From: G023898405 sp964368985
GTDB taxonomy: Bacteria; Myxococcota; UBA727; JABDBI01
Assembly: GCA_964368985.1 (NCBI GenBank)
Contig: CAYJDW010000001.1
Coordinates: forward strand, 47,726-111,725
Length of the DNA: 64,000 bases
Reading direction: 5' to 3'
Position numbers and translations under genes: made by a program. This document shows, in pieces, positions 25,824 to 34,474 of the stretch; within the stretch, counting starts at the first letter, position 1, and the number at the start of each line of letters is the position of its first letter. The notes beneath the pieces are model-generated. The model saw only the letters and a list, made by a program, of their open reading frames with translations. It did not search any database and was not told where the DNA came from.

Positions 25824-26915
25824 TCAAGTTAAGCGAGAGCGCTCTTGCCAAAGGCGCCATAAATAAACTAAGACCACCAACAAAATTAACGGATAGACCA
25901 CCTTCATCATGGGAGAAATAATAGCCATGATGCCGTCAAACTCTAAAAGAGAGGTCAAAAATACGCTTCCTGCACTGATGCCAAGGGCCCAATTTTTGTG
26001 AGCTTTCGATAAAAAATGAGTCTTAATAAACTCGCTAAAAGCAAGGACCAGAGCGACGGCAGTAGTGAAGCAGGCGAGCGCCACCGCGACTCCCGCAACC
26101 AGACCAAAGGTCGGCCCGAGGGTGTGACGGGCAAGTATAGACACTAAATCGATGCCATTTTTGCCCATCAAAATATCGTTATGCAATGACGCGGCCGCGA
26201 TCAAGAAAACATAGAGGGCGGTGAGCAAAATGATCGCAACCATCGCGCCTTTTAGCGTGGTCATGATCATTTCTTTTTTATTCTTAAAAGTGGATTTCAT
26301 GATCATGATGAGGGAGCTAGAAAAGAACAAGGAAGACAATAAATCCTGCGTATTATAGCCCTCAAAAAGGCTTTCCTTGAAGAGCTCGCCATCGCTTTTA
26401 AGGGGCGGATCAATTTCACCATTGATGAAGGCAAAAACCACCATGATGGTGATGGAAACGAGGAGGAGTGGCGTTAGGATCTTGCCTAAATTATCGATCA
26501 GATGACTTCGATCATTGATTAAATACACCGCGACGCCCAAAAATAACGCTGAAAACATCCATAAAGCCGGCATGGGCATGAAGGTTTTAAGCGAGGCATG
26601 AGCAAGTACCACGCAACGTGGGCCGGCGCCAAAGGGAATGAAGGAGAGGAGGATCAAAAATATCAACGCTATGCTAAATTTGCCGCGAAAAAGGGTGGCA
26701 AAGATCCTTTCGTATTGGCCTTCAGCGAAGGAAATGGCCACCACCCCTAAACAAGGAATGAGAACAGCGCTCATGACAAAACCTAAAGCGCTGATCAAAA
26801 AAGAAGAGCCGGCGTCACGCCCCAGCATCAGGGGGTAAATCAGATTACCAGAGCCAAAGAACATAGAAAAAAGCGCGAGGCCAACCACGATAAAGCTGGG
26901 TTGTTGGTTTCTCAT
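25824..26915 (-). CDS. BrnQ-type (LIVCS family) branched-chain amino acid carrier, paralogue 2
   Basis: A 363-residue inner-membrane protein with about ten to twelve membrane helices. The N-terminus FIVVGLALFSMFFGSGNLIYPLMLG carries the FGxGNLI signature of the LIVCS (branched-chain amino acid:cation symporter) family, and the centre has LSSLFFSSSLIMIM in the QDLL helix context. It is clearly shorter than BrnQ (about 440). It starts two bases after the end of its paralogue, so both are translated from one message. A strict Leu/Ile/Val specificity is not proven. Confidence 0.82.
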   Translation of the reverse strand: MRNQQPSFIVVGLALFSMFFGSGNLIYPLMLGRDAGSSFLISALGFVMSAVLIPCLGVVAISFAEGQYERIFATLFRGKFSIALIFLILLSFIPFGAGPRCVVLAHASLKTFMPMPALWMFSALFLGVAVYLINDRSHLIDNLGKILTPLLLVSITIMVVFAFINGEIDPPLKSDGELFKESLFEGYNTQDLLSSLFFSSSLIMIMKSTFKNKKEMIMTTLKGAMVAIILLTALYVFLIAAASLHNDILMGKNGIDLVSILARHTLGPTFGLVAGVAVALACFTTAVALVLAFSEFIKTHFLSKAHKNWALGISAGSVFLTSLLEFDGIMAIISPMMKVVYPLILLVVLVYLWRLWQERSRLT

Positions 26916-26917
26916 CT

Positions 26918-28012
26918 TTAGGCTCCCGGATTAAAACTATGTCTTTTGCGCCATAGTAAACGAATAACTAATATAAAAAGGATGGGATAAATGATTTGCA
27001 TCGCTGGCGCGATCACGGCCATGAGAGCGCTAAAATCCAGCAAAGACATAAGCCATACCATCACCAAAGTAATGATAAGGGCGAGCTTAAAGGGGATTTT
27101 GAAAAGGTGACTCACCAGAAATTCGGCAAAGACCAAAACGAGCGCGATTTCAGTAGTGAAGCACGCTAGAGATACCGCGATGGATGAGATACCGCCAAAG
27201 TGATGCCCAAGCGCGATTTTGGCCAAGGCCGAAACTAATTTCTCGCCCGACAAACCGATCAAATATTCACCATGAATGGCGCTCGCCGCCATGAGAGCGC
27301 CATACAAAAGAGCAAGCAAAGCTACGGCGATCAAGCCGCCGCGCAAGGTTTTTTCGAGTGCGAGCTTTTGATTCATGCGTTGGTTGAGCATGCCCACCAA
27401 TGAGGCCGAAAAAAATACTGCCGCGATCAGATCTTGGGTGTAATAGCCATCGATGATGCTTTTTAAAAATACTTCAGACGCAGGAAAAGCTGATGGATCC
27501 AGATCCCCGCTGGTTGAAAGCGATGAGATGACAATACAAAAAATCGAAATCAAAAGAAGGGGCGTGAGCACTTTGCCCAAAAGTTCGATCAAGCGGCCGC
27601 GGTTGATCACGGCAAAATATACCAGCGTTAAGAAAAGAGCAGAAAAGAGCCAGAGGACTGGGGTTCCCACTAAATAAGTATTGATGGAGGCATGGGCGAG
27701 TATAACGCAACGCGGTCCGGAGCCTAAGGGAATCCAAAATAATAAAACGCTCAAAAAGAACCAGCGCGAATATTTGGGGGCTAATAATTTATCGAAAAGC
27801 TGGTCATAGCGGCCGTGGGCAGGAATCATGGCTATGATGCCTAAAGTGGGCAAAACCACTGCCGTTATGACAAAACCCAAGGCGCAAATATAAAAATAAG
27901 CCTGGTATTTGGCGCCAAGCATAAGAGGAAATATCAAATTTCCCGAGCCAAAGAACATGGAAAAAAGCGCCAGGCCCACCACTAGGGTGCTTGGGGATTT
28001 TTTGTTAGACAC
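26918..28012 (-). CDS. BrnQ-type (LIVCS family) branched-chain amino acid carrier, paralogue 1
   Basis: A 364-residue carrier that starts TLVVGLALFSMFFGSGNLIFPLMLG, nearly identical over this stretch to the downstream paralogue but divergent elsewhere. The same short length in both points to a compact subfamily rather than truncation. Family function is Na+ or H+ coupled import of branched-chain amino acids. The gene opens a two-gene operon that begins just after a terminator closing the tRNA-Arg/Pro transcript. Confidence 0.82.
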   Translation of the reverse strand: MSNKKSPSTLVVGLALFSMFFGSGNLIFPLMLGAKYQAYFYICALGFVITAVVLPTLGIIAMIPAHGRYDQLFDKLLAPKYSRWFFLSVLLFWIPLGSGPRCVILAHASINTYLVGTPVLWLFSALFLTLVYFAVINRGRLIELLGKVLTPLLLISIFCIVISSLSTSGDLDPSAFPASEVFLKSIIDGYYTQDLIAAVFFSASLVGMLNQRMNQKLALEKTLRGGLIAVALLALLYGALMAASAIHGEYLIGLSGEKLVSALAKIALGHHFGGISSIAVSLACFTTEIALVLVFAEFLVSHLFKIPFKLALIITLVMVWLMSLLDFSALMAVIAPAMQIIYPILFILVIRLLWRKRHSFNPGA

Positions 28013-28039
28013 ACTATCTCCTCAAGAGCATTTATTGAT

Positions 28040-28068
28040 AAAAAAAAACCCGGCACTTCTGGGCCGGG
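28040..28068 (-). terminator. Rho-independent terminator after the tRNA-Pro/tRNA-Arg unit
   Basis: Stem CCCGGC / GCCGGG (28049-28054 with 28063-28068), eight-base loop, followed on the minus strand by nine T (28040-28048). It is upstream of the BrnQ pair. Confidence 0.78.
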
Positions 28069-28227
28069 AGCTTTATTGGCAGATTTACTATTTGCCTAAT
28101 GCACGCCCACCCCCCACTTAAAAGTGGCGGTCAATGTGGTGGCAGTAGTGGCAAGTATAAAGTAAACCATAGGAGAACTTTAAAGCATGAAACAAGAAAG
28201 TCAAGTAGTGTGAGGTGGCGACCAATA

Positions 28228-28303
28228 TGGTGCGCCCTGCAGGACTTGAACCTGCGACCCTCGGCTTAGAAGGCCGATGCTCTATCCGCTGAGCTAAGAG
28301 CGC
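28228..28303 (-). tRNA. tRNA-Arg (UCU)
   Basis: On the minus strand it starts GCGCTCTTAGCTCAG, has anticodon TCT in the loop CTTCTAAG, T-arm GGTTCAAGTCC and an encoded CCA. It sits nine bases downstream of tRNA-Pro and is probably cotranscribed. Confidence 0.97.
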
Positions 28304-28312
28304 AAAAAAAAA

Positions 28313-28389
<77 letters not shown>

Positions 28390-28504
28390 AATAGCCTGAT
28401 TTATGGCCCAAAAAAAAAGGTTTGGCAACTACTTTTTTTGAAAAAAATTGCTCACATGCTTTATTTACAAGCTGGCCTCGCGCTCTCCTTTAGAAAAAAC
28501 GCAT

Positions 28505-31423
28505 CTAGGCTGGAACTTTCCTCAAACGCAAGAGGCCCAAGCGAAGCTGCTCTTCCTTATCATTCAGCGCGGAGAGCTCCGTTCTTTGCGCATCCACCAC
28601 TGCTTTTGGCGCATTGCTCACAAAAGCTTCATTGTTGAGGCGCGCTTCTAGTCCACTTTTTTGCTGCTGAATTTTCTCTAGCGCACTTTTTAAACGGGCA
28701 GTTTCTTTCTCAATATCAATCAACCCGGCAAGCTTAATAACCACATCAACATAGGCGCTGCTGTTAATAACGCTCAGCTCATCGGAAACGCTCTCGCCTC
28801 TGAGCAAAACTTCGATGCTTGAAGTTTTGGCTAAGTGAGCAATGAGTTCGGTATTTTCTTCGAGTATTTTTTTAGTAGCGGCATCCTTGGCGTAGAGTTT
28901 GACGGGAACGGCTAGGCTCGCCGGCAAATCAGAGGATTGGCGACCGTTTTTAATCATAGTGCTTAGTTCAAAAACAAGATCGATGGTGTGTTCAGCCTGA
29001 TCATTTATGAGTGCTTTATCGGCCACCGGAAAAGGCGCTATGGCGCAGAAATTAATACCGCGTTTTTTATAAGCTTCGGTGCTTGGTAAGACTTGCCAAA
29101 TTTCTTCGCTGATGAAGGGACAAAATGGATGGAGGAGGCGCATGCTCGAATCGAGCAAGTTGAGTAAGACACTTTTGGTCGCATGCTGCTTAGATGGATC
29201 GTCATGGCGGAAAGAAACTTTGGCGCATTCAATATAGCGATCGCAATATTCGTTCCAGAAGAAATGATAAATAACTTCAGCGGCTTCACTAAAACGATAT
29301 TCTTTTATAAAAATATCCACTTTCTCAATGGTTTTATTAAGGGCAGATAAGATATAACGATCAGCAGTGGAAAGCTCGGTTTTTTCGTCAAAGGCTTTTA
29401 TTTCTTCTTCACCCACGTTCATCAGAGCAAAGCGGGTGGCATTCCATACTTTGTTTAAGAAGGCCCGATAGCCTAAAACGCGGGGGATCGAAAACTTAAC
29501 ATCGCGTCCTTGGCCCGAGAACATGGCGAGGCTTAAACGTAAACCATCAGCGCCAGCACTGGGGATACCGTCGGGGAAGTCTTTTTTGATCCCCTCGATT
29601 ACCTTTGGCAAATGGGTTTCTGGCACCGGATAGGTTTTAGTTTTTGCAATCAGATCATTGAGGGTGATGCCCTCAATCACGTCGATCGGATCAATGGCAT
29701 TACCGAGAGATTTAGACATTTTACGACCATGAGCATCGCGCACCATGGCGTGTAAAAAGATATCTTTAAAAGGCGCTTGGCCCATGAAATGGATGCCAAA
29801 CATCATCATGCGCGCGACCCAGAAAAATAAAATATCGAAGCCCGTTTCAAGCACGGCACCCGGATAATAGCGAGCGAGATCGGGCGTTTGTTCAGGCCAT
29901 CCTAGGGTGGCAAAAGGCCAAAGACCGGCAGAGAACCACGTGTCTAAGACATCGTCTTCCTGTAAATAGTTTTCAGGTTCTATGGGCTCCTCGAGAAAAG
30001 CGTGGGAAAAGGCGTGGATGCTTGCTTCATCAAGTTCATCGAGCGCCAAGCGCAAGACTATTTCCAAAGGCTCTTGTTTGGTCAAAGCCTCATAGCAATT
30101 CAGGTCCGGATGCTTCATCACGGCTTCTTTGAGCGAGGCAATGTGATAATAAACCGGTATGCGGTGCCCCCACCAAAGCTGGCGACTAATGCACCAATCT
30201 TCAATGTTGAGCAAAAAATGGTCCCAGGTTTTTTTGAAGGAGCCCGGAATGATAGTGACGTCGCCACTCTCTACCGCTTGATAGGCTTTTTCGGCCAAGG
30301 GCTTTGCGTTCACAAAATATTGGCGGCTGAGCATGGGCTCAATATCCGCTCCTGAGCGCTGCGATACGGTTACCGCATGAGTGATATTTTCCCTTTTTCG
30401 CGCAAGGCCAAGCGCATCCAATTTATTTTTAACTTGCATACGGGCATCAAAACGGTCGAGGCCTTGAAAGTCGCCGCCATTTTCATTGATTTTAGCATCA
30501 AGCGTAAAAATATTGATGAAAGGCAGGTTATGACGCTCTCCCATTTTAAAATCGTTTGGGTCATGGGCAGGCGTAATTTTAACCGCGCCGGATCCAAATT
30601 CCTGATCAACAAAATCATCAACAATGACATTCATTTTTCGATCTGAAATAAAGGGATGGATAAGTTCTTTGCCGATCAAGTGAGCATAGCGCTGATCTTT
30701 AGGATGTACGGCCACAGCAGTATCGCCGAGCATGGTTTCAGGCCGTGTAGTGGCAACTACAATTTCCTGATCTGGTGAGCCTTTTACTTTATAAGCGAAA
30801 TGAAAGAGTTCGCCTTCACGCTCCACGTGGTCAACTTCTTCATTCGACAAAGCAGTTTTAGCTTTGGGATCCCAAGAGACTAAGCGCTCCTTGCGATAAA
30901 TTAACCCTTCATTCCAAAGTTTTACGAAGGCAGTTCTTACGGCATGGGAACATTGCTCGTCCATCGTGAAACGCAAACGGTCCCAATCAGCCGAGGCGCC
31001 CATTAGTTTTAACTGTTCAATAATTTTTGAGCCGTGTTTATCTTTCCAAGCAAAAACGCGCGTCAAAAATTGTTCACGACCCAAGTCATGGCGAGTTTTT
31101 CGCTCCTTTTTCATGAGCTCCCGCTCAACCACAGCTTGGGTGGCGATGCCGGCATGATCAGTGCCGGGGAGCCACAAAACATCTCTCCCAGACATGCGCC
31201 AAAAGCGCGCCAAAATATCCTGCAGGGTGACAAATAATGCATGGCCATTATGCAGAACGCCCGTGACATTGGGCGGGGGCATCATGATGACATAAGGTGA
31301 CTTTTTATTATTGTCGCCATAACCTGCTTTAAATAGATTGTTATCAAGCCAGATTTGATACCATTTAGTCTCTATTTCTTCGCGATTAAAATTTTTATCT
31401 AACTGTATGGTTTCTTTTGTCAT
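28505..31423 (-). CDS. valS: Valyl-tRNA synthetase
   Basis: A class I synthetase of 972 residues (E. coli 951). It has the HIGH motif as PPPNVTGVLHNGHAL, the editing (CP1) domain with VVATTRPETMLGDTAVAVHP, WCISRQLWWGHRIPVYY and the KMSKS loop GRKMSKSLGNAIDP. The C-terminal coiled-coil arm that binds tRNA (DIEKETARLKSALEKIQQQ) is present. I chose ATG at 31423, where the conserved N-terminus MTKETIQLDKNF begins; an open extension of 23 codons upstream is unlikely to be translated. It diverges from the barrel-like gene at 31537. Confidence 0.97.
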   Translation of the reverse strand: MTKETIQLDKNFNREEIETKWYQIWLDNNLFKAGYGDNNKKSPYVIMMPPPNVTGVLHNGHALFVTLQDILARFWRMSGRDVLWLPGTDHAGIATQAVVERELMKKERKTRHDLGREQFLTRVFAWKDKHGSKIIEQLKLMGASADWDRLRFTMDEQCSHAVRTAFVKLWNEGLIYRKERLVSWDPKAKTALSNEEVDHVEREGELFHFAYKVKGSPDQEIVVATTRPETMLGDTAVAVHPKDQRYAHLIGKELIHPFISDRKMNVIVDDFVDQEFGSGAVKITPAHDPNDFKMGERHNLPFINIFTLDAKINENGGDFQGLDRFDARMQVKNKLDALGLARKRENITHAVTVSQRSGADIEPMLSRQYFVNAKPLAEKAYQAVESGDVTIIPGSFKKTWDHFLLNIEDWCISRQLWWGHRIPVYYHIASLKEAVMKHPDLNCYEALTKQEPLEIVLRLALDELDEASIHAFSHAFLEEPIEPENYLQEDDVLDTWFSAGLWPFATLGWPEQTPDLARYYPGAVLETGFDILFFWVARMMMFGIHFMGQAPFKDIFLHAMVRDAHGRKMSKSLGNAIDPIDVIEGITLNDLIAKTKTYPVPETHLPKVIEGIKKDFPDGIPSAGADGLRLSLAMFSGQGRDVKFSIPRVLGYRAFLNKVWNATRFALMNVGEEEIKAFDEKTELSTADRYILSALNKTIEKVDIFIKEYRFSEAAEVIYHFFWNEYCDRYIECAKVSFRHDDPSKQHATKSVLLNLLDSSMRLLHPFCPFISEEIWQVLPSTEAYKKRGINFCAIAPFPVADKALINDQAEHTIDLVFELSTMIKNGRQSSDLPASLAVPVKLYAKDAATKKILEENTELIAHLAKTSSIEVLLRGESVSDELSVINSSAYVDVVIKLAGLIDIEKETARLKSALEKIQQQKSGLEARLNNEAFVSNAPKAVVDAQRTELSALNDKEEQLRLGLLRLRKVPA

Positions 31424-31536
31424 AAGCTTGATTCCAGGGATATTGGTAGCACCTGTTTTATGCTTGGTTAAATCGCAATGGACAAGGCCCATTAAAGCTG
31501 GCCAGAAGTTTTATTAGCTATTTTTTTAGGGGGGAC

Positions 31537-32073
31537 ATGATGACACGACTTGTAAAAATTGGGATTTTTATTTTCATGTGGTCGCTGGCGCTAAACGCAG
31601 AGCCGCGCATAGCCTTAACCGAAGGTTCTTTGTTTATTTCAGGCTCGCTGACTCTAGATTATTCATTGACCGGATTTAAGGATACTAAGCATCAATTTTC
31701 CCTGGCTTCAAATTTGGGGGGCGGATTTTTAGTGGTTGATAATATGGCTCTGGGCGTGAGTATTCCCGCCAAATGGGGTTTTATACCGGCCGGGAGCGGC
31801 GAATTTGGCTTGTCTTTTTTTGGCACCTATTTTTTCGATATTCAAAGCATTTTATTTCCTTATTTTGGCTTAAGTATTACGCCGAGCTATCGGATTTCCG
31901 GCAATGAATTTTTGCTCAGCTCTGGTTTCAGCACGGGCCTTTTGGTGAGCATGTCAGAGAGCGTCGCCCTTGATGTGGGAGTGGCTCCCGAAATGCGTTT
32001 TGCGCTCAATGACAAGCAAGTCTGGAAACTTGCGGTGCCCGCCGGCTTCATTGGCATCCGGGCCTTTTTTTAA
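31537..32073 (+). CDS. Outer-membrane beta-barrel-like protein
   Basis: I do not recognise a named family. A signal peptide (MTRLVKIGIFIFMWSLALNAEP) precedes about 155 residues of alternating amphipathic strands rich in Gly, Ser and aromatic residues (FGLSFFGTYFFDIQ, YFGLSITPSYRI, GFSTGLLVSM). The chain ends in Phe (GIRAFF), as expected for proteins inserted by the BAM complex. The size suits an eight-stranded barrel of the OmpW/OmpX-like or DUF3575-like type. A strong GGGGGG ribosome site precedes ATG ATG. It meets the HiPIP gene end to end. Confidence 0.6.
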   Translation: MMTRLVKIGIFIFMWSLALNAEPRIALTEGSLFISGSLTLDYSLTGFKDTKHQFSLASNLGGGFLVVDNMALGVSIPAKWGFIPAGSGEFGLSFFGTYFFDIQSILFPYFGLSITPSYRISGNEFLLSSGFSTGLLVSMSESVALDVGVAPEMRFALNDKQVWKLAVPAGFIGIRAFF

Positions 32074-32445
32074 TTACATGCGATAATACCAAGAACTGCA
32101 CCAGCCTTTCGGATGCACCAAGCCCGGTACTACGGTGCATCCGCCACATTGTGATTTAGCTGCTGCAACATAAAGTTTGCAATTAGCACAGGTGCGGGTG
32201 CGGATGGGGCTCTCGTCAACATATTTGAGATTTTGTCGACGAGCTATTTGCTCTGGGCTAAGATTTTGTGGCGGACAAACAGTGAAGTTATTATCCGTAT
32301 TTCCCTGAACATCATCGCTCATTTCTTCCGGTTTTTTTTGACAGCCAGTAAAAAGAGACGGAGCTATTATAGCAGCCGCGCCTAGAGCGGCAGTGCCTTT
32401 CAATATAGCTAAAAGTTCTCGTCGAGAAAATGGAGTGTTGAGCAT
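32074..32445 (-). CDS. High-potential iron-sulfur protein (HiPIP), Tat-exported
   Basis: A 123-residue periplasmic electron carrier. The N-terminus has the twin-arginine motif SRRELLAILKG and a hydrophobic stretch, so folded Fe-S protein would be exported by Tat. A Cys after SLFTG may be a lipobox, giving a membrane-tethered form. The C-terminus has the HiPIP cluster pattern: CANCKLY, then CGGC and finally GWCSSW, ligands for one 4Fe-4S cluster. HiPIPs carry electrons from the bc1 complex to terminal oxidases or photosystems. No redox partner is encoded nearby. Confidence 0.88.
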   Translation of the reverse strand: MLNTPFSRRELLAILKGTAALGAAAIIAPSLFTGCQKKPEEMSDDVQGNTDNNFTVCPPQNLSPEQIARRQNLKYVDESPIRTRTCANCKLYVAAAKSQCGGCTVVPGLVHPKGWCSSWYYRM

Positions 32446-32917
32446 GACTTACCTCAATGAAAAATGAAATTATTTATAATATAGGCACAGTTTTTAAGGT
32501 GTAGTTCAATAGGGCCTTACGGCTTAATAAAGCACTCTGTACTCTCCCTCTCCCGCTTGCGGGAGAGGAGTTGTTGGCGGAGACCTTCGTCGCTACTGAT
32601 TAATATATGGATTAGATAAATAGCTCTTAAATTGTTTTGCAATATTTAGATCATATTTTAATCTGCATCACACTGATGTTAATTGCTTTTAAGTTTTATC
32701 GGGCAGAAGGAAAAAATTGTCGAATGCTTTCAGTTAGTTAACTACTTGTTAAAACACTCCATTGCTAAAACCCGTTTGCATTTGCTAGAGAATAGAGGTT
32801 ACAAAACAAAAGCCCCAGCTCACTAAAATAATTGGTTTGGTTATTAGGCCAAAATCGTAGATGCTGTAAAAAAAGCATTAATGGGGCGGTTTTTTTTGTC
32901 TTTGGCAAGGGATTAAC
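32446..32917. other. Gene-free region upstream of dnaA
   Basis: Contains a family B solo palindrome and an AT-rich stretch (about 32598-32700). The last 105 bases hold an imperfect structure: GCCCC (32812-32816) can pair with GGGGC (32883-32887) around an inner ATGCT/AGCAT hairpin, with eight T following (32890-32897). It could be a leader attenuator or a terminator. No TTATCCACA-type DnaA box was found. Confidence 0.5.
32541..32575. repeat. Family B solo palindrome (copy B3)
   Basis: CTCTCCCGCTTGCGGGAGAG with short flanks (CTCC before, GAGTTGTT after), a single copy without a core between the divergent HiPIP gene and dnaA. Confidence 0.75.
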
Positions 32918-34426
32918 ATGGTTGCGATAAAAGAAGTAAGCGAACACTTTGATGCCGAGAGCGCTAAAGAACAGGCTGCTGATTTATTGACGAAAGCAAG
33001 AGCAGTTCTCAAACGGCGTTTGAGTTTTTTTGTATGGCAAGGTTTTTTCGAGCCATTAAAAGCTCTTTCTTTGGTGGACCGCGTCCTTGTTTTAGAAGCT
33101 CCAACTTCTTTCCACTGCAATTGGGTCATCGACCACTACATGGGTGAGCTTAACTCGAGCATCTCCGAAGTTTCCGGCGAGGACATCAAGATTGAGATTG
33201 TCTGCAGCAGCGATCCGCGGAAAAAAATGGTCATGAGCGGGCCTAAAACCAAAGAAAAAACCAAGGCTCCCAAAGAAAAATTGCCTGAGCTTGAAAGCCT
33301 TCCTGAAGCGGTAGAAGTAGAGAAAAAAGCACCTATTTTGCCTGTCATCAATTCCATTTTGAGGAATGATGCAACGGTCTTGCCTTTATTATCAAATACT
33401 AATCTCAACGCGAGTTATAGTTTTGACGCCTATGTCCAAGGCCCTTCAAATCAAATGGGTTATGCGGCAGCTATGTCAGTAGCCGATCATCCAGGCACGC
33501 AGTTTAGTCCGCTTTTTTTGTTTGGGGGCGTAGGATTAGGAAAAACCCATTTGCTGCATGCTATTGGGCTTCGGGCCAAGCAAATGAATCCGACTTTGAG
33601 AGTGGTGTATTTGTCGGCGGAACAGTGGGTTAACTCCTATATTCAAGCTATTCGAGAGCGACAATTTGATTCGTTTCGTAATCGTTATCGTAATAGTTGC
33701 GATATTTTGTTGATCGATGATATTCAATTTTTAGCTGGTAAAGATGCAAGCCAAGATGAGTTTTTTCATACATTTAATTCTCTTCATGAAGCTAAAAAAC
33801 AAATAGTAGTAACTTCCGATAAATATCCTCATGAAATCAGTGGGCTTGAGGAAAGATTGCAAACTCGTTTGTCGTGGGGTTTGATTGCGGATATTAGACC
33901 ACCAGAGATTGAAACCCGTATCGCCATATTGCATAAAAAAGCGGAAAGTTTGTCGGTCAAATTATCCGATGAAGTTCTTAATTTTCTTGCCGCCAACGTG
34001 ACTACTTCCGTGCGGGAACTTGAAGGGGCCTTGGTGAGGGTTGCGGCGTGCTCTTCTTTGTCCAAACAAGAAATAACCTTGGTTCATGCTAGAGAAATCT
34101 TAGCGCCGGTTATCAAGCGCAAAACCATGGCAGTCTCGTGGCAAAAAATTTGCGAGACTGTGGCCACTTATTATGATCTTAAAACCTCTGATTTGGTGGG
34201 ACAATCTCGCCAGCGACAAGTAACTTTTGCTCGTCAAGTTGCCATGACTTTTTGTCGTTCCATGTTAACCATGAGCTTGCCTGAGATTGGACGTGTTTTT
34301 GGTGGACGCGACCACTCCACGGTCTTGTCATCATTAAGACGAGTGGAACAATACAAAAAGCTTGATGTTTCTTTGACCCATACGCTGCAAAAACTAGAAA
34401 CGAAGATTGCTGCCACTGCCAGTTAA
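32918..34426 (+). CDS. dnaA: Chromosomal replication initiator DnaA
   Basis: A complete 502-residue DnaA with all four domains. Domain I has FVWQGFFEPLKALSL; a Lys/Pro-rich linker (domain II) follows. Domain III begins YSFDAYVQGPSNQMGYAAA and shows Walker A GGVGLGKTHLLHAIG and Walker B ILLIDDIQFLAGK. Domain IV has the DNA-binding signature GRDHSTVLSSLRRVE; family members usually have a Thr where this has Ser. The start ATG at 32918 has AAGGGA upstream. Unusually, it is not followed by dnaN or recF but by an aminopeptidase gene. Confidence 0.96.
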   Translation: MVAIKEVSEHFDAESAKEQAADLLTKARAVLKRRLSFFVWQGFFEPLKALSLVDRVLVLEAPTSFHCNWVIDHYMGELNSSISEVSGEDIKIEIVCSSDPRKKMVMSGPKTKEKTKAPKEKLPELESLPEAVEVEKKAPILPVINSILRNDATVLPLLSNTNLNASYSFDAYVQGPSNQMGYAAAMSVADHPGTQFSPLFLFGGVGLGKTHLLHAIGLRAKQMNPTLRVVYLSAEQWVNSYIQAIRERQFDSFRNRYRNSCDILLIDDIQFLAGKDASQDEFFHTFNSLHEAKKQIVVTSDKYPHEISGLEERLQTRLSWGLIADIRPPEIETRIAILHKKAESLSVKLSDEVLNFLAANVTTSVRELEGALVRVAACSSLSKQEITLVHAREILAPVIKRKTMAVSWQKICETVATYYDLKTSDLVGQSRQRQVTFARQVAMTFCRSMLTMSLPEIGRVFGGRDHSTVLSSLRRVEQYKKLDVSLTHTLQKLETKIAATAS

Positions 34427-34474
34427 TTTCTTTTATTCCCTAGTATTAGCTAATTCAGTCGTTAAAATGGCTCT

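Noticed and set aside
32446..32917. Replication origin upstream of dnaA
   Set aside because: No DnaA-box cluster (TTATCCACA or close variants) was found, and dnaN is not adjacent.
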